NCBI GenBank assembly: GCA_017502465.1 | Contig: JAFVUY010000181.1 | Location: 1 to 35,993 of the forward strand | Direction: 5' to 3' | Source of the DNA: Bacilli bacterium | GTDB taxonomy: Bacteria > Bacillota_I > Bacilli_A > RFN20 > CAG-826 | DNA length: 35,993 nucleotides | Part shown: positions 1 through 8,028 of the stretch, piece after piece | Numbering within the stretch: position 1 is the first letter of the stretch | Layout: every line of letters starts with the position of its first letter | The notes under the pieces: model-generated | What the model was told of the DNA's origin: nothing | The model's database searches: none | What the model saw: only the letters and a program-made list of their open reading frames with translations | Program-made: the position numbers and the translations under genes

Positions 1-94
1 GAGACACTAAACCAAAGCAATTATCTTTATTCAAAATCAAAGATTTTGTCTAAATAAAAAACCACAAAAATACGATTCTGAAAAGTAGAAAAAA

Positions 95-113
95 TGAGGC
101 AAAATTTACCTCA
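95..113 (-). terminator. Terminator of the gtrA-FAD-GT39 operon
   Basis: On the minus strand a TGAGG/CCTCA stem with a 9-nt loop is followed by a run of T (plus-strand A-run at 89-94). It lies about 45 nt beyond the stop of the glycosyltransferase, as expected for the end of the minus-strand operon. Confidence 0.75.
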
Positions 114-159
114 AAATTTTTGCAAAAAGGGGGAACTCAAAAAGAGTAAAAGTAATAAA

Positions 160-2046
160 TTATATTCCTACAAATATGTACATAAAATATGAGGAGACTA
201 AATAGATGCCTAAAACAACATAAATAGGAATATTAATAGCCTTGTTTGAACTACCATTTAGGAATCTGGTAACAAAATAACCACCCACTAAAGAAAATAT
301 TGCGACATATCTATAATCTAGGGTGCATGTATATGGATATTGAATTTGGAAAGTAAAATAAGAAACCATAAATACCAAGAAGATTAAAGAAAATAGAAGT
401 TCGTATTTGGATGAAGTAAAAATATTTTTAAAGTTTTTAAGATATTTAATGATAAAGAAAATGTAAATCGCAATTAGACCTATGCCTAATACGATAAGTG
501 GTGTAGCTTTACTATAAATAAAAACAAAAGAAATATAACTAACGATAGGGAAACTAATAGGAATAATTAGATTAAAATTTCTATTTCTTACTAATTTTAT
601 TAAGAAATACACTCCGCCTAATGCTAGTAACGCCATCAAAAGAATGTTAGCGGCGTATAAGATAACTCCGAATCCGCTAGCAATTCCTACATATGAGAAT
701 TCACCAAATATTTTTGATTTAAGCATAGCGGCATACAAGTTTGTAATTTGAGGAACATTACCATTTGCCCATAGTTGCATGTATAAAGAGTTAAAATATT
801 GATTAAAATCAAAAATGATAAATCTATCAACATAAGAGGTAGGCGGGACCGCTAAAGCTTGGTTGAGATTTGAAAAGACATAAGCCAAAGGTTGACCATA
901 ATTGATGTAATTATATATAGGCCAGAATAAAGCTAATGGGAAACAAATTGCTGCAAAAACAACAAATAATAATATGTTTTTAAATTGTTTTTCTTTAACG
1001 AATTTAATAAAGAAAATAACAAAAACAATAGCGGTAGGCACTGCAATGAGAGCGCCAGATAATTTGCTGGCCATCGCAAGTCCAATTGATACCGCTATGA
1101 AAATTATATTTTTATAGCTTTGTTTTTTAATAAATTTGATTAAGAAAAGAATAGTAGAAGTGATAAAGAAAAATAGTAATGCATCATTATTGCTTGAAGC
1201 AGTAAATCTTATCATTATTGGCGAGAAAGTGAAAAAGGTTATTGCAATAAGTTGAGATTTTCTTTCTTTGAATAATTCTTTGAAAATCAAATAAGAAAGC
1301 ACCATTGTAAATATAGAAATAGTAATAGAGAAAATTCTTATGGATTGATAAAGATACCAGCTTGCTTCACCTTTAATAACTAATGAATTTATGTGCATAA
1401 AGATAGCGTGTGTATAATGAACAAACTTAGGATGATACATTTGATAAGAACTCGATAACTGTCCATTTTTAAGCATTGGTAAAGAGAATGTTTCGAAAAT
1501 ATGCATGGTTATTTGATAATGGCCATAACCACCAGAGGACCAAACATCGTGTTGTCTTGTAAATATATTATCGGTGACGTTTCCATAAATTATACGAAGA
1601 ATACTACCTAAAATAAGAACTAAAATAATTGAATGTAAATAGGTTAACTTTTTCTTCTTGAGATTTACAATAAAATAAATAATAACAACAAGCGTTAAAA
1701 CTATACCAAAAATGGTAATAGGAGCATAGTTAAGTTTACTAACAAAGCTTCTAGCGATTTTTGCGACTTCGCTATAATTAACCCCGTCCCCATATAAGAT
1801 AATTCCGGGATTACCCAAACTATTTGTGAAAATTAAATAAATAATCAAATTAACAACATAAATCAAAATAAATAAAATAGGCCAAAAATACCATTTATCG
1901 TGAATTTTAATCGATATTTGCTTTGTTTTTATTACAATTGCTTTGATTTTTGAAGATAGGAAATTGTTTGAAAGTTTATTTATTAAGACTAAAAGTAAAC
2001 CTAAACAAGTTAAAATTAAAATAGCAAAAACAATAATAGAAATCAT
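160..2046 (-). CDS. GT-C (GT39/PMT-like) membrane glycosyltransferase
   Basis: Predicted polytopic membrane protein of 628 residues with many hydrophobic segments. The architecture fits GT-C glycosyltransferases of the PMT/ArnT type (GT39-like), which move a sugar from a polyprenyl-phosphate donor to an acceptor outside the membrane. After the first membrane helices there is a large loop with a TRQHDVW segment (about residues 164-170), and mid-protein the FTASSNNDALLFF and GLAMASKLSGAL segments are typical of this superfamily. It is last in an operon, 3 nt after the FAD oxidoreductase, and the first gene encodes a GtrA flippase. This places it in decoration of an envelope glycan or glycolipid. 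Donor and acceptor cannot be read from the sequence. The family is fairly certain; the substrate is unknown. Confidence 0.75.
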   Translation of the reverse strand: MISIIVFAILILTCLGLLLVLINKLSNNFLSSKIKAIVIKTKQISIKIHDKWYFWPILFILIYVVNLIIYLIFTNSLGNPGIILYGDGVNYSEVAKIARSFVSKLNYAPITIFGIVLTLVVIIYFIVNLKKKKLTYLHSIILVLILGSILRIIYGNVTDNIFTRQHDVWSSGGYGHYQITMHIFETFSLPMLKNGQLSSSYQMYHPKFVHYTHAIFMHINSLVIKGEASWYLYQSIRIFSITISIFTMVLSYLIFKELFKERKSQLIAITFFTFSPIMIRFTASSNNDALLFFFITSTILFLIKFIKKQSYKNIIFIAVSIGLAMASKLSGALIAVPTAIVFVIFFIKFVKEKQFKNILLFVVFAAICFPLALFWPIYNYINYGQPLAYVFSNLNQALAVPPTSYVDRFIIFDFNQYFNSLYMQLWANGNVPQITNLYAAMLKSKIFGEFSYVGIASGFGVILYAANILLMALLALGGVYFLIKLVRNRNFNLIIPISFPIVSYISFVFIYSKATPLIVLGIGLIAIYIFFIIKYLKNFKNIFTSSKYELLFSLIFLVFMVSYFTFQIQYPYTCTLDYRYVAIFSLVGGYFVTRFLNGSSNKAINIPIYVVLGIYLVSSYFMYIFVGI

Positions 2047-2049
2047 GAA

Positions 2050-3606
2050 TTATTTACTCTTTTCTTCGTGATATTCTTTTTCTGCATTAACTTCCCATAT
2101 AGAGGATTTGCTGACTGAATTAGGATCGATTAAATGCTTAACAGTTTCCATCGCAGTAAGCATTGAATGGTCCATGTTATTATATCTATGTTGTCCATTT
2201 CTTCCGACACAATATAGGTTAGAAATAGATAATAAATAATTCTTTAATGTATCAATTTCTGAATACGTATCAAAATAGCCAGGATATGCTTTTTTAACTT
2301 TGAATTGGCATGTATCCTTTACGTCTTCTTTAGATTCTAAAACTTTGATTTGGATGAGTTCGTTAATCGCCATATCGATGAATTTTTCTTTATCCATTTC
2401 CCAAAGTTCGTCTCCTTCGTTTGCAAAATATTCGAGTCCAATCCAAACATATTTTTGATAATCGCACACCATATATGGAGACCAGTTGTTAAAGATTTGG
2501 AGACGTCCAAGTTTGACATCGCTTTCTTGAACATAGATCCAAGTATCTGGAACGATGTTGTTAATTGTTTTTGTCTTGGTTGTGTTTTTGATTAATAATT
2601 TGTCAGCGAGAACACCAACTGTAATGAAATCTCTATAAACTAAACCAGTCGCGATTCTATAGATGTTGTTGTCACAATTATTTTCTCCAATTGCTTCTAC
2701 TAAATCTTTTAAAGACATAGATGAAATATAATAATCACCCTTAAATTCTTTTCCATTTGACGTAATTATTTTTTCTATATTATTATCGACTAATATGATT
2801 TTTGACACTTCGCTATTAAAATGGATTTCTCCACCCATTTCAATAATCCGCTTCGCCATAGTTTCATATAGTTGTCCTGGACCTTTTTTTGGATAAAAGA
2901 ATGATTCAATTAAAGATGTTTCAACTTTTTTGGAATCTTTTTTTCTAAATGGTTTAGCAATTGCATTACCTAAACTTTTCCATAAAGAGAGACCTTTGAC
3001 CCTTTGAGCGCCCCAAGAGGCATCAATTTCACTTGGATGTCTTCCCCAAACTTTTTCTGTATATTTTTCAAAGAACATTTTATAAAGAGGTTTTCCAAAT
3101 CTATTTATGTAGAAGTTTTCTAAACTTGTTTCTTTTCTTTTGTGCAATGATGAACCAATATAGCCAAAACCAGCTTTAACAGTTCTAACAAACCCCATGT
3201 TTATAAAAGTTCTTGCTTTAATTGAGATTGGATAATCAAAAAATTTATGAAGATAAAGAATTCTTGAGACTCTAAATCTAGAAAGCATAACTTCATCTTC
3301 GCTTTCTGGATCTGGTCCGTTTTCGCTTAATTTAACTTTGCGTTCAAGAACAATATCATCCTTGCTTGGCTTACCTTGAAGTGGCAAAATTTCATTCCAA
3401 AGATTAGTGACATCTTGGTTTTTTGAGAAAAACCTATGTCCTCCAACATCAATTCTATTTCCTTTATATTCTATTGTTTTAGAGATACCGCCAATCATAT
3501 CAGAGGCTTCTAAAATAACAGGCTTGATATCTGTCTTTTTTAATAATTCATATGCAGCGGTTAATCCGGCTGGACCAGCACCGATAATTATGGCTTTTTT
3601 ACTCAT
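2050..3606 (-). CDS. FAD-dependent oxidoreductase/mutase-like protein (UDP-galactopyranose mutase/amine-oxidase fold)
   Basis: The 518-residue protein opens with a Rossmann dinucleotide motif, [16 protein letters not shown] (about residues 6-21). An acidic ribose-binding Glu follows in VILEAS, then [10 protein letters not shown], which resembles the flavin-contacting segment of the UDP-galactopyranose mutase/protoporphyrinogen-oxidase fold. The C-terminus has a second FAD-contact region, [17 protein letters not shown]. There is no signal peptide, so it is cytoplasmic or membrane-associated. Its start overlaps the end of gtrA by 8 nt and the GT-C gene follows after 3 nt, so the three are co-translated. 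The likely role is a flavin-dependent sugar isomerisation or oxidation that feeds the glycosyltransferase. This is inferred from context; other amine-oxidase-fold activities are possible. Confidence 0.7.
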   Translation of the reverse strand: MSKKAIIIGAGPAGLTAAYELLKKTDIKPVILEASDMIGGISKTIEYKGNRIDVGGHRFFSKNQDVTNLWNEILPLQGKPSKDDIVLERKVKLSENGPDPESEDEVMLSRFRVSRILYLHKFFDYPISIKARTFINMGFVRTVKAGFGYIGSSLHKRKETSLENFYINRFGKPLYKMFFEKYTEKVWGRHPSEIDASWGAQRVKGLSLWKSLGNAIAKPFRKKDSKKVETSLIESFFYPKKGPGQLYETMAKRIIEMGGEIHFNSEVSKIILVDNNIEKIITSNGKEFKGDYYISSMSLKDLVEAIGENNCDNNIYRIATGLVYRDFITVGVLADKLLIKNTTKTKTINNIVPDTWIYVQESDVKLGRLQIFNNWSPYMVCDYQKYVWIGLEYFANEGDELWEMDKEKFIDMAINELIQIKVLESKEDVKDTCQFKVKKAYPGYFDTYSEIDTLKNYLLSISNLYCVGRNGQHRYNNMDHSMLTAMETVKHLIDPNSVSKSSIWEVNAEKEYHEEKSK

Positions 3607-4138
3607 GCTTATTCTCCTTAGGAGCTTTGTATAAAATAAATTTTCTACTTAAATAATTCCAAATCATTCCAAAGAATGTTTTTAAAACAAATGCTAAAAC
3701 AAATAACCAGAAGGCTAAAGAGGCCCATGTTTTAAAATCAAAAATGCTAGTTAGACTAAAGTTGTTAATGTTTATTGAGAAGCAATTATTAAAAATAATT
3801 GTACATAAATACATAGTAAGAAATGAAATACCCCATCCGACCGCGGATAAAAGGACAAAACTTATAATAAATTTAGGAGTTTTTTGTTTGGATTTATCTT
3901 CAACATTTTTAAAAACCCACAAATTGGATAATAAGTAATTAGCGATTACTCCAACTATAAAACCACATAAGGTATAAAGCGCCACTAAAATAGGTTCTAC
4001 AGTGATGATTTTTTTAAATAAAGCGTTCACTAAATAGCAAACTAAAAAATCAAGCAATGCGCATATACAGCCTGTTATTAAAAATCTAATAATTTCCTTA
4101 GAAATTTTTTTATCTTCTGCACTGATTTGATTACTCAT
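3599..4138 (-). CDS. GtrA-family membrane protein
   Basis: Small protein of 179 residues with about four transmembrane helices (roughly residues 14-35, 46-68, 90-112 and 138-165) and the early [19 protein letters not shown] segment typical of GtrA. GtrA proteins are thought to flip undecaprenyl-phosphate-linked sugars across the membrane for cell-surface glycosylation. It is the first gene of the minus-strand operon. There is no Shine-Dalgarno sequence before the ATG. Instead a promoter (TTGAAA, 17-bp spacer, CATAAT) ends 8 nt before the start, so the transcript is probably nearly leaderless. The C-terminus has a longer linker than minimal GtrA proteins. Confidence 0.85.
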   Translation of the reverse strand: MSNQISAEDKKISKEIIRFLITGCICALLDFLVCYLVNALFKKIITVEPILVALYTLCGFIVGVIANYLLSNLWVFKNVEDKSKQKTPKFIISFVLLSAVGWGISFLTMYLCTIIFNNCFSININNFSLTSIFDFKTWASLAFWLFVLAFVLKTFFGMIWNYLSRKFILYKAPKENKHE

Positions 4139-4146
4139 CTATATAA

Positions 4147-4175
4147 ATTATGCATAAAAAATTTTAATATTTCAA
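4147..4175 (-). promoter_or_regulatory. Promoter of gtrA operon (near-leaderless)
   Basis: On the minus strand TTGAAA (4175-4170) and CATAAT (4152-4147) are separated by exactly 17 bp. The -10 ends 8 nt before the gtrA ATG at 4138, and no Shine-Dalgarno sequence is present. Confidence 0.6.
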
Positions 4176-4218
4176 AGAAATATATCAGATATTAATTTTT
4201 AATGTAATTACTTACTCA

Positions 4219-4237
4219 ATTTGATATAATATCAAAT
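4219..4237 (+). promoter_or_regulatory. Palindromic operator over the pduL -10 box
   Basis: A perfect 19-bp inverted repeat, ATTTGATAT-A-ATATCAAAT, is centred on the -10 hexamer TATAAT (4225-4230) of the pduL gene. Transcription would start near its right edge, so it is more likely a DNA operator than an RNA hairpin. No clear -35 is seen, which would suit a regulated promoter. The cognate regulator is not in the window. Confidence 0.6.
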
Positions 4238-4257
4238 GTTAGAAGAGGTAATTAGCA

Positions 4258-4830
4258 ATGAAAGAAATTTTAGTTGAAACAAGCGCTCGTCACATTCATT
4301 TAAATGAAGAACAATTTAAAATTTTATTTGGTGAAGATGCGAAATTAGAAGTTAGAGCACCACTCTCACAACCTGGTCAATTTGTTTCTACATCTAGATT
4401 AGATGTCGTTGGACCAAAAAAGACAATTGCTGGTGTTTCTATCTTAGGCCCTTTTAGAAAAGATGCTCAAGTCGAAGTCTCTGCAACTGACTGTAGAACT
4501 TTAGGTGTTAAACCTGTTATCCGTGAATCCGGCGATATTAAAGGTAGCGCCCCAATCACATTAGTTGGCCCAGCTGGTCAAGTTGAATTAAGTGAAGGCT
4601 GCATTGTTGCAAAAAGACATATCCATATGACAACAAAAGACGCTGAAGAATTAGGCGTTACAAATGGTCAAATCGTTCAAATGGAAGTCAACACCGCAGA
4701 ACGTTCATTAATTTTTGGTGATGTTGTTGTTAGAGTTAGAGATGATTTCGCTTTAGCTGCACATATTGACACTGATGAAAGCAATGCTGCTGGATGCGTA
4801 GGAACAGTTTACGGAAAGATTGTTAAATAA
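4258..4830 (+). CDS. pduL: PduL-type phosphate acyltransferase (phosphotransacylase)
   Basis: The 190-residue protein has the two-part PduL arrangement. The first half carries the SARHIHL and APLSQPGQF segments and the second the AKRHIHMT segment. The paired His residues in the RHIH motifs are the zinc/phosphate ligands known from this family. The reaction is interconversion of acyl-CoA and acyl-phosphate (acetyl- or propionyl-). There is no N-terminal microcompartment-targeting extension and no shell-protein gene nearby, so it probably works as a free cytosolic phosphotransacetylase, upstream of acetate kinase in fermentation. A strong site, AGAAGAGG (4241-4248), precedes the ATG. It overlaps the next gene by 1 nt (TAATG). 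Confidence 0.92.
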   Translation: MKEILVETSARHIHLNEEQFKILFGEDAKLEVRAPLSQPGQFVSTSRLDVVGPKKTIAGVSILGPFRKDAQVEVSATDCRTLGVKPVIRESGDIKGSAPITLVGPAGQVELSEGCIVAKRHIHMTTKDAEELGVTNGQIVQMEVNTAERSLIFGDVVVRVRDDFALAAHIDTDESNAAGCVGTVYGKIVK

Positions 4831-5078
4831 TGGAAACATTAACCTTCAAACCTCAAGGCGTTTGCTCTAGAGAAATGATTATCGAACATGAAAATGGTGT
4901 GGTTATTTCTCTTAAAGTTATAGGTGGATGCCACGGTAATCTTCAAGGTATCGCTAAACTTTGTGAAGGTAGACCCGTAAAAGAAATAGTTGAAAGACTT
5001 TCTGGTATTAAATGTGGTTATAAACAAACCTCTTGCCCAGACCAATTAGCGAATGGTTTAAAACAACTATTGAAATAA
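4830..5078 (+). CDS. TSCPD-domain protein (TIGR03905-like)
   Basis: Small 82-residue protein with the family-defining TSCPD motif near the C-terminus (about residues 68-72) and further Cys residues in VCSRE, GGCHG and IKCGY. The same domain forms the C-terminal tail of some vitamin B12-dependent ribonucleotide reductases; free-standing copies such as this one have no assigned function. The Cys pattern suggests metal binding or redox chemistry, which is inference. Its ATG overlaps the pduL stop (TAATG), so the two are translationally coupled. The metK promoter begins inside its last codons. Confidence 0.85.
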   Translation: METLTFKPQGVCSREMIIEHENGVVISLKVIGGCHGNLQGIAKLCEGRPVKEIVERLSGIKCGYKQTSCPDQLANGLKQLLK

Positions 5079-5098
5079 ATAATAACTATATATAAAAT
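5070..5098 (+). promoter_or_regulatory. metK promoter
   Basis: TTGAAA (5070-5075) and TAAAAT (5093-5098) are spaced by 17 bp. The -35 lies inside the end of the upstream TSCPD gene. The predicted start near 5105 places the riboswitch P1 helix (from 5109) at the very 5' end of the transcript. Confidence 0.7.
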
Positions 5099-5108
5099 AG
5101 ATATTGCT

Positions 5109-5208
5109 CTTATCTAGAATCGTGTAATGGAGATGAAAAAACACGATAGCAACTCTTTAAAAAAAGTAAGTGCTCTCTCTAGCAAGGCCCCACGCCTTGA
5201 TCGATAAG
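5109..5208 (+). promoter_or_regulatory. SAM riboswitch (SAM-I superfamily, compact P2) controlling metK
   Basis: The 5' leader of metK folds like a SAM-I-clan aptamer. P1 is CTTATC (5109-5114) with GATAAG (5203-5208). P2 is ATCGTGT (5119-5125) with ACACGAT (5141-5147). P3 starts with the signature AGCAAC (5148-5153) and closes at AGTGCT (5169-5174). P4 is CAAGG (5183-5187) with CCTTG (5195-5199). A GATGAA segment in the P2 loop and AGA after P1 match SAM-I conserved positions. GGAGA in the P2 loop (5129-5133) can pair with TCTCT in J3/4, giving the usual pseudoknot. P2 is much shorter than in classical SAM-I and has no internal kink-turn. A terminator follows. It should switch metK off when SAM is abundant. 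Confidence 0.85.
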
Positions 5209-5225
5209 ATTGGAAAGAAAACAAA

Positions 5226-5254
5226 AGTCTTTCCCCGCGTGGGAGAGACTTTTT
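5226..5254 (+). terminator. Riboswitch-controlled terminator before metK
   Basis: AGTCTTTCCC (5226-5235) pairs with GGGAGAGACT (5241-5250), 10 bp with one wobble, followed by TTTT. Two competing pairings are visible. GCGTGGG (5237-5243) complements CCCACGC in the P4 loop and arm (5189-5195). GGAAAG (5212-5217) complements CTTTCC (5229-5234). Either could act as antiterminator. Confidence 0.85.
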
Positions 5255-5275
5255 AATTTATATGGAGGGTTCAAA

Positions 5276-6436
5276 ATGAAAGAAAAAATCTTATTTACAT
5301 CTGAATCTGTCAGCGAAGGTCACCCAGATAAAGTTTGCGACCAAATTGCAGACGCTGTTTTGGATGCTTGTTTAGCAAACGACCCGAACTCACGTGTTGC
5401 GTGCGAAGTATTTATTAGTGACAATTTCTGCTTAGTAGGTGGTGAGATCACCACAAAAAGTAAAATCGATATCGATTCTATCGTTAGAGATGTTCTAAAG
5501 AACATTGGTTATGACAAAAAAGAATTAATCACCGACTTTAACACTATTGAAGTAATTGATAGAGTTGGTCAACAATCAAGTGATATATCTATGGGAGTAT
5601 CTCAACCTAATCCAGAAGAACAAGGGGCTGGTGATCAAGGCATTATGTTTGGTTACGCTACTAATGAGACTGATGGATATATGCCACTTGCAATTGTTGT
5701 CGCACATAAATTAGTTAGAGAAGCGACAAAATTACGTAAACTTGGTCAATTTAAAGGTGCAAGACCTGATATGAAATCTCAAGTTACAATTGATTATAGC
5801 GATCCTCAAAACATTAGAATTGACACTATCTTGATGTCAGTTCAACACGAACCAGATATCGATATTAATGAATTTAAAAAATGTATCCATGATGAAATTA
5901 TGGTGAAAGTTAGCGAATCATTTGGAATGAACACTGATTTCAAATATTTCATTAATCCAACAGGAAGATTCGTTATCGGCGGACCAGCTGGAGATACAGG
6001 AGTTACTGGAAGAAAAATTATCGTTGATACCTACGGTGGATATGCAGAACACGGCGGAGGTGCTTTCTCTGGAAAAGACCCTTCAAAAGTTGATAGATCA
6101 GCAGCCTATATGGCAAGATATATAGCTAAAAACTTAGTGGCGGCGAATGTCGCGGACAGATTGTTAATTCAATTATCCTACGGAATCGGTATTGCAGAAC
6201 CACTATCAATTGCGATTAAAACATATAACACCGCTCGTTATGATGATGAAAAAATCTTAGAACTAATTCGCAAACACTTTGATTGTAGACCTGGAATGAT
6301 AATTAAAAACTTTAATTTAAAAAATCCAAGCTTTAAATATCAAGATGTAGCTAATTATGGACATTTTGGAAGACCTGATTTAGAACTTCCTTGGGAAAGA
6401 TTAGATAAGGTCGAGGAGATTAAAAAAGATTTATAA
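5276..6436 (+). CDS. metK: S-adenosylmethionine synthetase
   Basis: Makes S-adenosylmethionine from methionine and ATP in the cytoplasm. Classic motifs are present: FTSESVSEGHPDK at the N-terminus (methionine and ATP binding), GAGDQGIMFGYA mid-protein, GGPAGDTGVTGRKIIVDTYGG and GGGAFSGKDPSKVDRSAAY. The start was placed at the ATG at 5276, which has GGAGGG at a good distance. The open frame runs 66 nt further upstream, but that part encodes riboswitch and terminator sequence. The resulting 386 residues is normal for MetK. It is a single-gene unit with riboswitch control in front and its own terminator behind. Confidence 0.97.
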   Translation: MKEKILFTSESVSEGHPDKVCDQIADAVLDACLANDPNSRVACEVFISDNFCLVGGEITTKSKIDIDSIVRDVLKNIGYDKKELITDFNTIEVIDRVGQQSSDISMGVSQPNPEEQGAGDQGIMFGYATNETDGYMPLAIVVAHKLVREATKLRKLGQFKGARPDMKSQVTIDYSDPQNIRIDTILMSVQHEPDIDINEFKKCIHDEIMVKVSESFGMNTDFKYFINPTGRFVIGGPAGDTGVTGRKIIVDTYGGYAEHGGGAFSGKDPSKVDRSAAYMARYIAKNLVAANVADRLLIQLSYGIGIAEPLSIAIKTYNTARYDDEKILELIRKHFDCRPGMIIKNFNLKNPSFKYQDVANYGHFGRPDLELPWERLDKVEEIKKDL

Positions 6437-6443
6437 TTTGAAG

Positions 6444-6470
6444 AAGATGCATATTTATATGTATCTTTTT
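6444..6470 (+). terminator. Terminator of metK
   Basis: AAGATGCATAT (6444-6454) pairs with ATATGTATCTT (6457-6467), with one wobble, followed directly by T residues. It lies just after the metK stop. Confidence 0.8.
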
Positions 6471-6497
6471 TGATATTTAAGATAATTTTGTTATAAT
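6470..6497 (+). promoter_or_regulatory. hpf promoter
   Basis: TTGATA (6470-6475), a 16-bp spacer and a perfect TATAAT (6492-6497). The leader then has AAAGGAG before the hpf ATG at 6546. Confidence 0.7.
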
Positions 6498-6545
6498 AAA
6501 GATGTAAGTACCTTCTTTGCGAAATTTGGAAAGGAGTGAAAATAT

Positions 6546-7094
6546 ATGAAATACCAAATTATCGGAAAAAACATCCAAATCACTGATGCGATTTCCTCTA
6601 TGGTCCAAAAGAAACTCGGTAGAATGGACAAATATTTTGTTATTACCGAAGAAGTTAACTGTAGAGTGGTTGCAAGTGTATTAAACGAAATACAAAAGGT
6701 GGAAATTACAATATTTCTCCCTCAAATGACGCTTCGCGCGGAAGTGGAAGATAGAGATTTATACGCTGCTATCGATTTAGCGATCGATAAACTTCAAGGC
6801 CAAATGAGAAAGCTTAAAACCAGAATGGATAGAAGCAATGGCAAAATTTCTCTTGGTAGAGCAATCGACTTTGAACAAATTCAAGAGGAAGAAGATTTAG
6901 AAAAAGATATCGTAGTAAGAACTAAATCATATTATCTTGAAGCGATGACTCTTGAAGAAGCGATTACTAGAATGGAAGCTTTAGGACACGATTTCTTCCT
7001 TTATCTAGATAAAGAAGACGATAGAATCGCGGTTGTTTACATTAGAAAAGACGGCGGATACGGTGTCATTGAAGCAGAAAATCCTATTAAATAG
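6546..7094 (+). CDS. hpf: Ribosome hibernation-promoting factor, long form
   Basis: The 182-residue protein has the two domains of long HPF. The N-terminal S30AE/YfiA fold (about residues 1-100: YQIIGKNIQITDAI, then RAEVEDRDLYAAIDLAIDKL) binds the decoding region of the 30S subunit. The C-terminal domain (about 125-180: VRTKSYYLEAMTLEEAI and LGHDFFLYLD) dimerises to form inactive 100S ribosomes. A strong GGAGTG site precedes the ATG. It is a single-gene unit between a consensus promoter and a strong terminator, as expected for a stationary-phase factor. Confidence 0.95.
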   Translation: MKYQIIGKNIQITDAISSMVQKKLGRMDKYFVITEEVNCRVVASVLNEIQKVEITIFLPQMTLRAEVEDRDLYAAIDLAIDKLQGQMRKLKTRMDRSNGKISLGRAIDFEQIQEEEDLEKDIVVRTKSYYLEAMTLEEAITRMEALGHDFFLYLDKEDDRIAVVYIRKDGGYGVIEAENPIK

Positions 7095-7114
7095 ATTTCA
7101 AAAAAACACTCATT

Positions 7115-7137
7115 AGGAGGGGAAACCCTCCTTTTTT
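7115..7137 (+). terminator. Terminator of hpf
   Basis: AGGAGGG (7115-7121) and CCCTCCT (7126-7132) form a perfect 7-bp stem with a 4-nt loop and a T tract. Confidence 0.92.
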
Positions 7138-7161
7138 GTATACAAAAATTTTTTTCGCGTG

Positions 7162-7167
7162 TATAAT
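7162..7167 (+). promoter_or_regulatory. -10 box of the HAD phosphatase operon
   Basis: A perfect TATAAT lies 12 nt before the ATG at 7180, so the leader would be only about 6 nt, and no Shine-Dalgarno sequence is visible. An imperfect CGCGT/ACGCG inverted repeat surrounds the box. No convincing -35 at 17 bp. Confidence 0.5.
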
Positions 7168-7179
7168 ATACATACGCGT

Positions 7180-8028
7180 ATGAAAAAGGTATTAGCGACA
7201 GATTTAGATGGAACCTTGTTTTATCCAAAACAAGTAAAAAGATGCATTTCTAAGAAAAATGTAAAATTTTTGCAAGATTGGATTGACGATGGAAATAAAT
7301 TAGTTTTGGTTACTTCTAGAAGTTATGAGTTTACTCATAAATTGAAAGATGAAATCAATCGTGATTTTGATCATATCAATTGCACATCTTCTCAAGTTTA
7401 TGTTGACGATAAATTGGTAAGAGACATCTATATGGATAAAACTGCTCTTAAGGAAATATTAGATTATATCGGCGAAGTTTGTAAACCTATTGCATATTTG
7501 ATGACCACTAAAAATTATCAATTGGTCATTAGACAAAATAAACCAGTTTCAAAATTTATTTTCTTCTTTTATAAACTCTGGAATTTCTTCCAATTTAAAT
7601 ATCGTGAAAAATGGATTATTTCAAATGAAATATTTGATGATGAATTAAACAATGGTGAATGTTATAAAGTTATGGTTTTCTATGGCTTTAAAAAAGGCAA
7701 TAAAAAACTTGCTAAAGAAATGAATAAAGTTTTAAGAGAAAAATATCCTACCATTGAATCATCTTGGACCACGATTGTTAATGAATTAACTCCTGTTGGT
7801 TGCGATAAAGGCAGTGGTCTTGAATTTTACACTAATTATTTAGGCGTTGATCCTAGCGATGTCATATGTGTCGGAGATTCCGGAAATGACATTTCTATGT
7901 TTAATAGATATTACGAGAATTCTTATTGCATGAAGCATGGCTATTCGAGTGTAAAGAAATATGCGAAGCACACTATTTCTCGTATTTACAAATTACGCAA
8001 ACTTGTCTTGAAAGGAGAACAAAAATAA
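7180..8028 (+). CDS. Cof-type HAD-IIB phosphatase
   Basis: HAD-superfamily hydrolase of 282 residues. Motif I is DLDGT (catalytic Asp residues 8 and 10), motif II is VTSR (the Ser/Thr position), and motif IV is VGDSGNDISMF near the C-terminus with the Mg-binding acids. The spacing, with a large cap between motifs II and III, is that of the Cof/HAD-IIB group, which dephosphorylates sugar phosphates or related metabolites. The start was set at 7180 because the protein then begins directly with the conserved MKKVLATDLDGT; the frame is open 21 nt further, but that overlaps the -10 box. It is first of three tightly packed genes. The next ATG follows its stop immediately. Substrate unknown. Confidence 0.9.
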   Translation: MKKVLATDLDGTLFYPKQVKRCISKKNVKFLQDWIDDGNKLVLVTSRSYEFTHKLKDEINRDFDHINCTSSQVYVDDKLVRDIYMDKTALKEILDYIGEVCKPIAYLMTTKNYQLVIRQNKPVSKFIFFFYKLWNFFQFKYREKWIISNEIFDDELNNGECYKVMVFYGFKKGNKKLAKEMNKVLREKYPTIESSWTTIVNELTPVGCDKGSGLEFYTNYLGVDPSDVICVGDSGNDISMFNRYYENSYCMKHGYSSVKKYAKHTISRIYKLRKLVLKGEQK

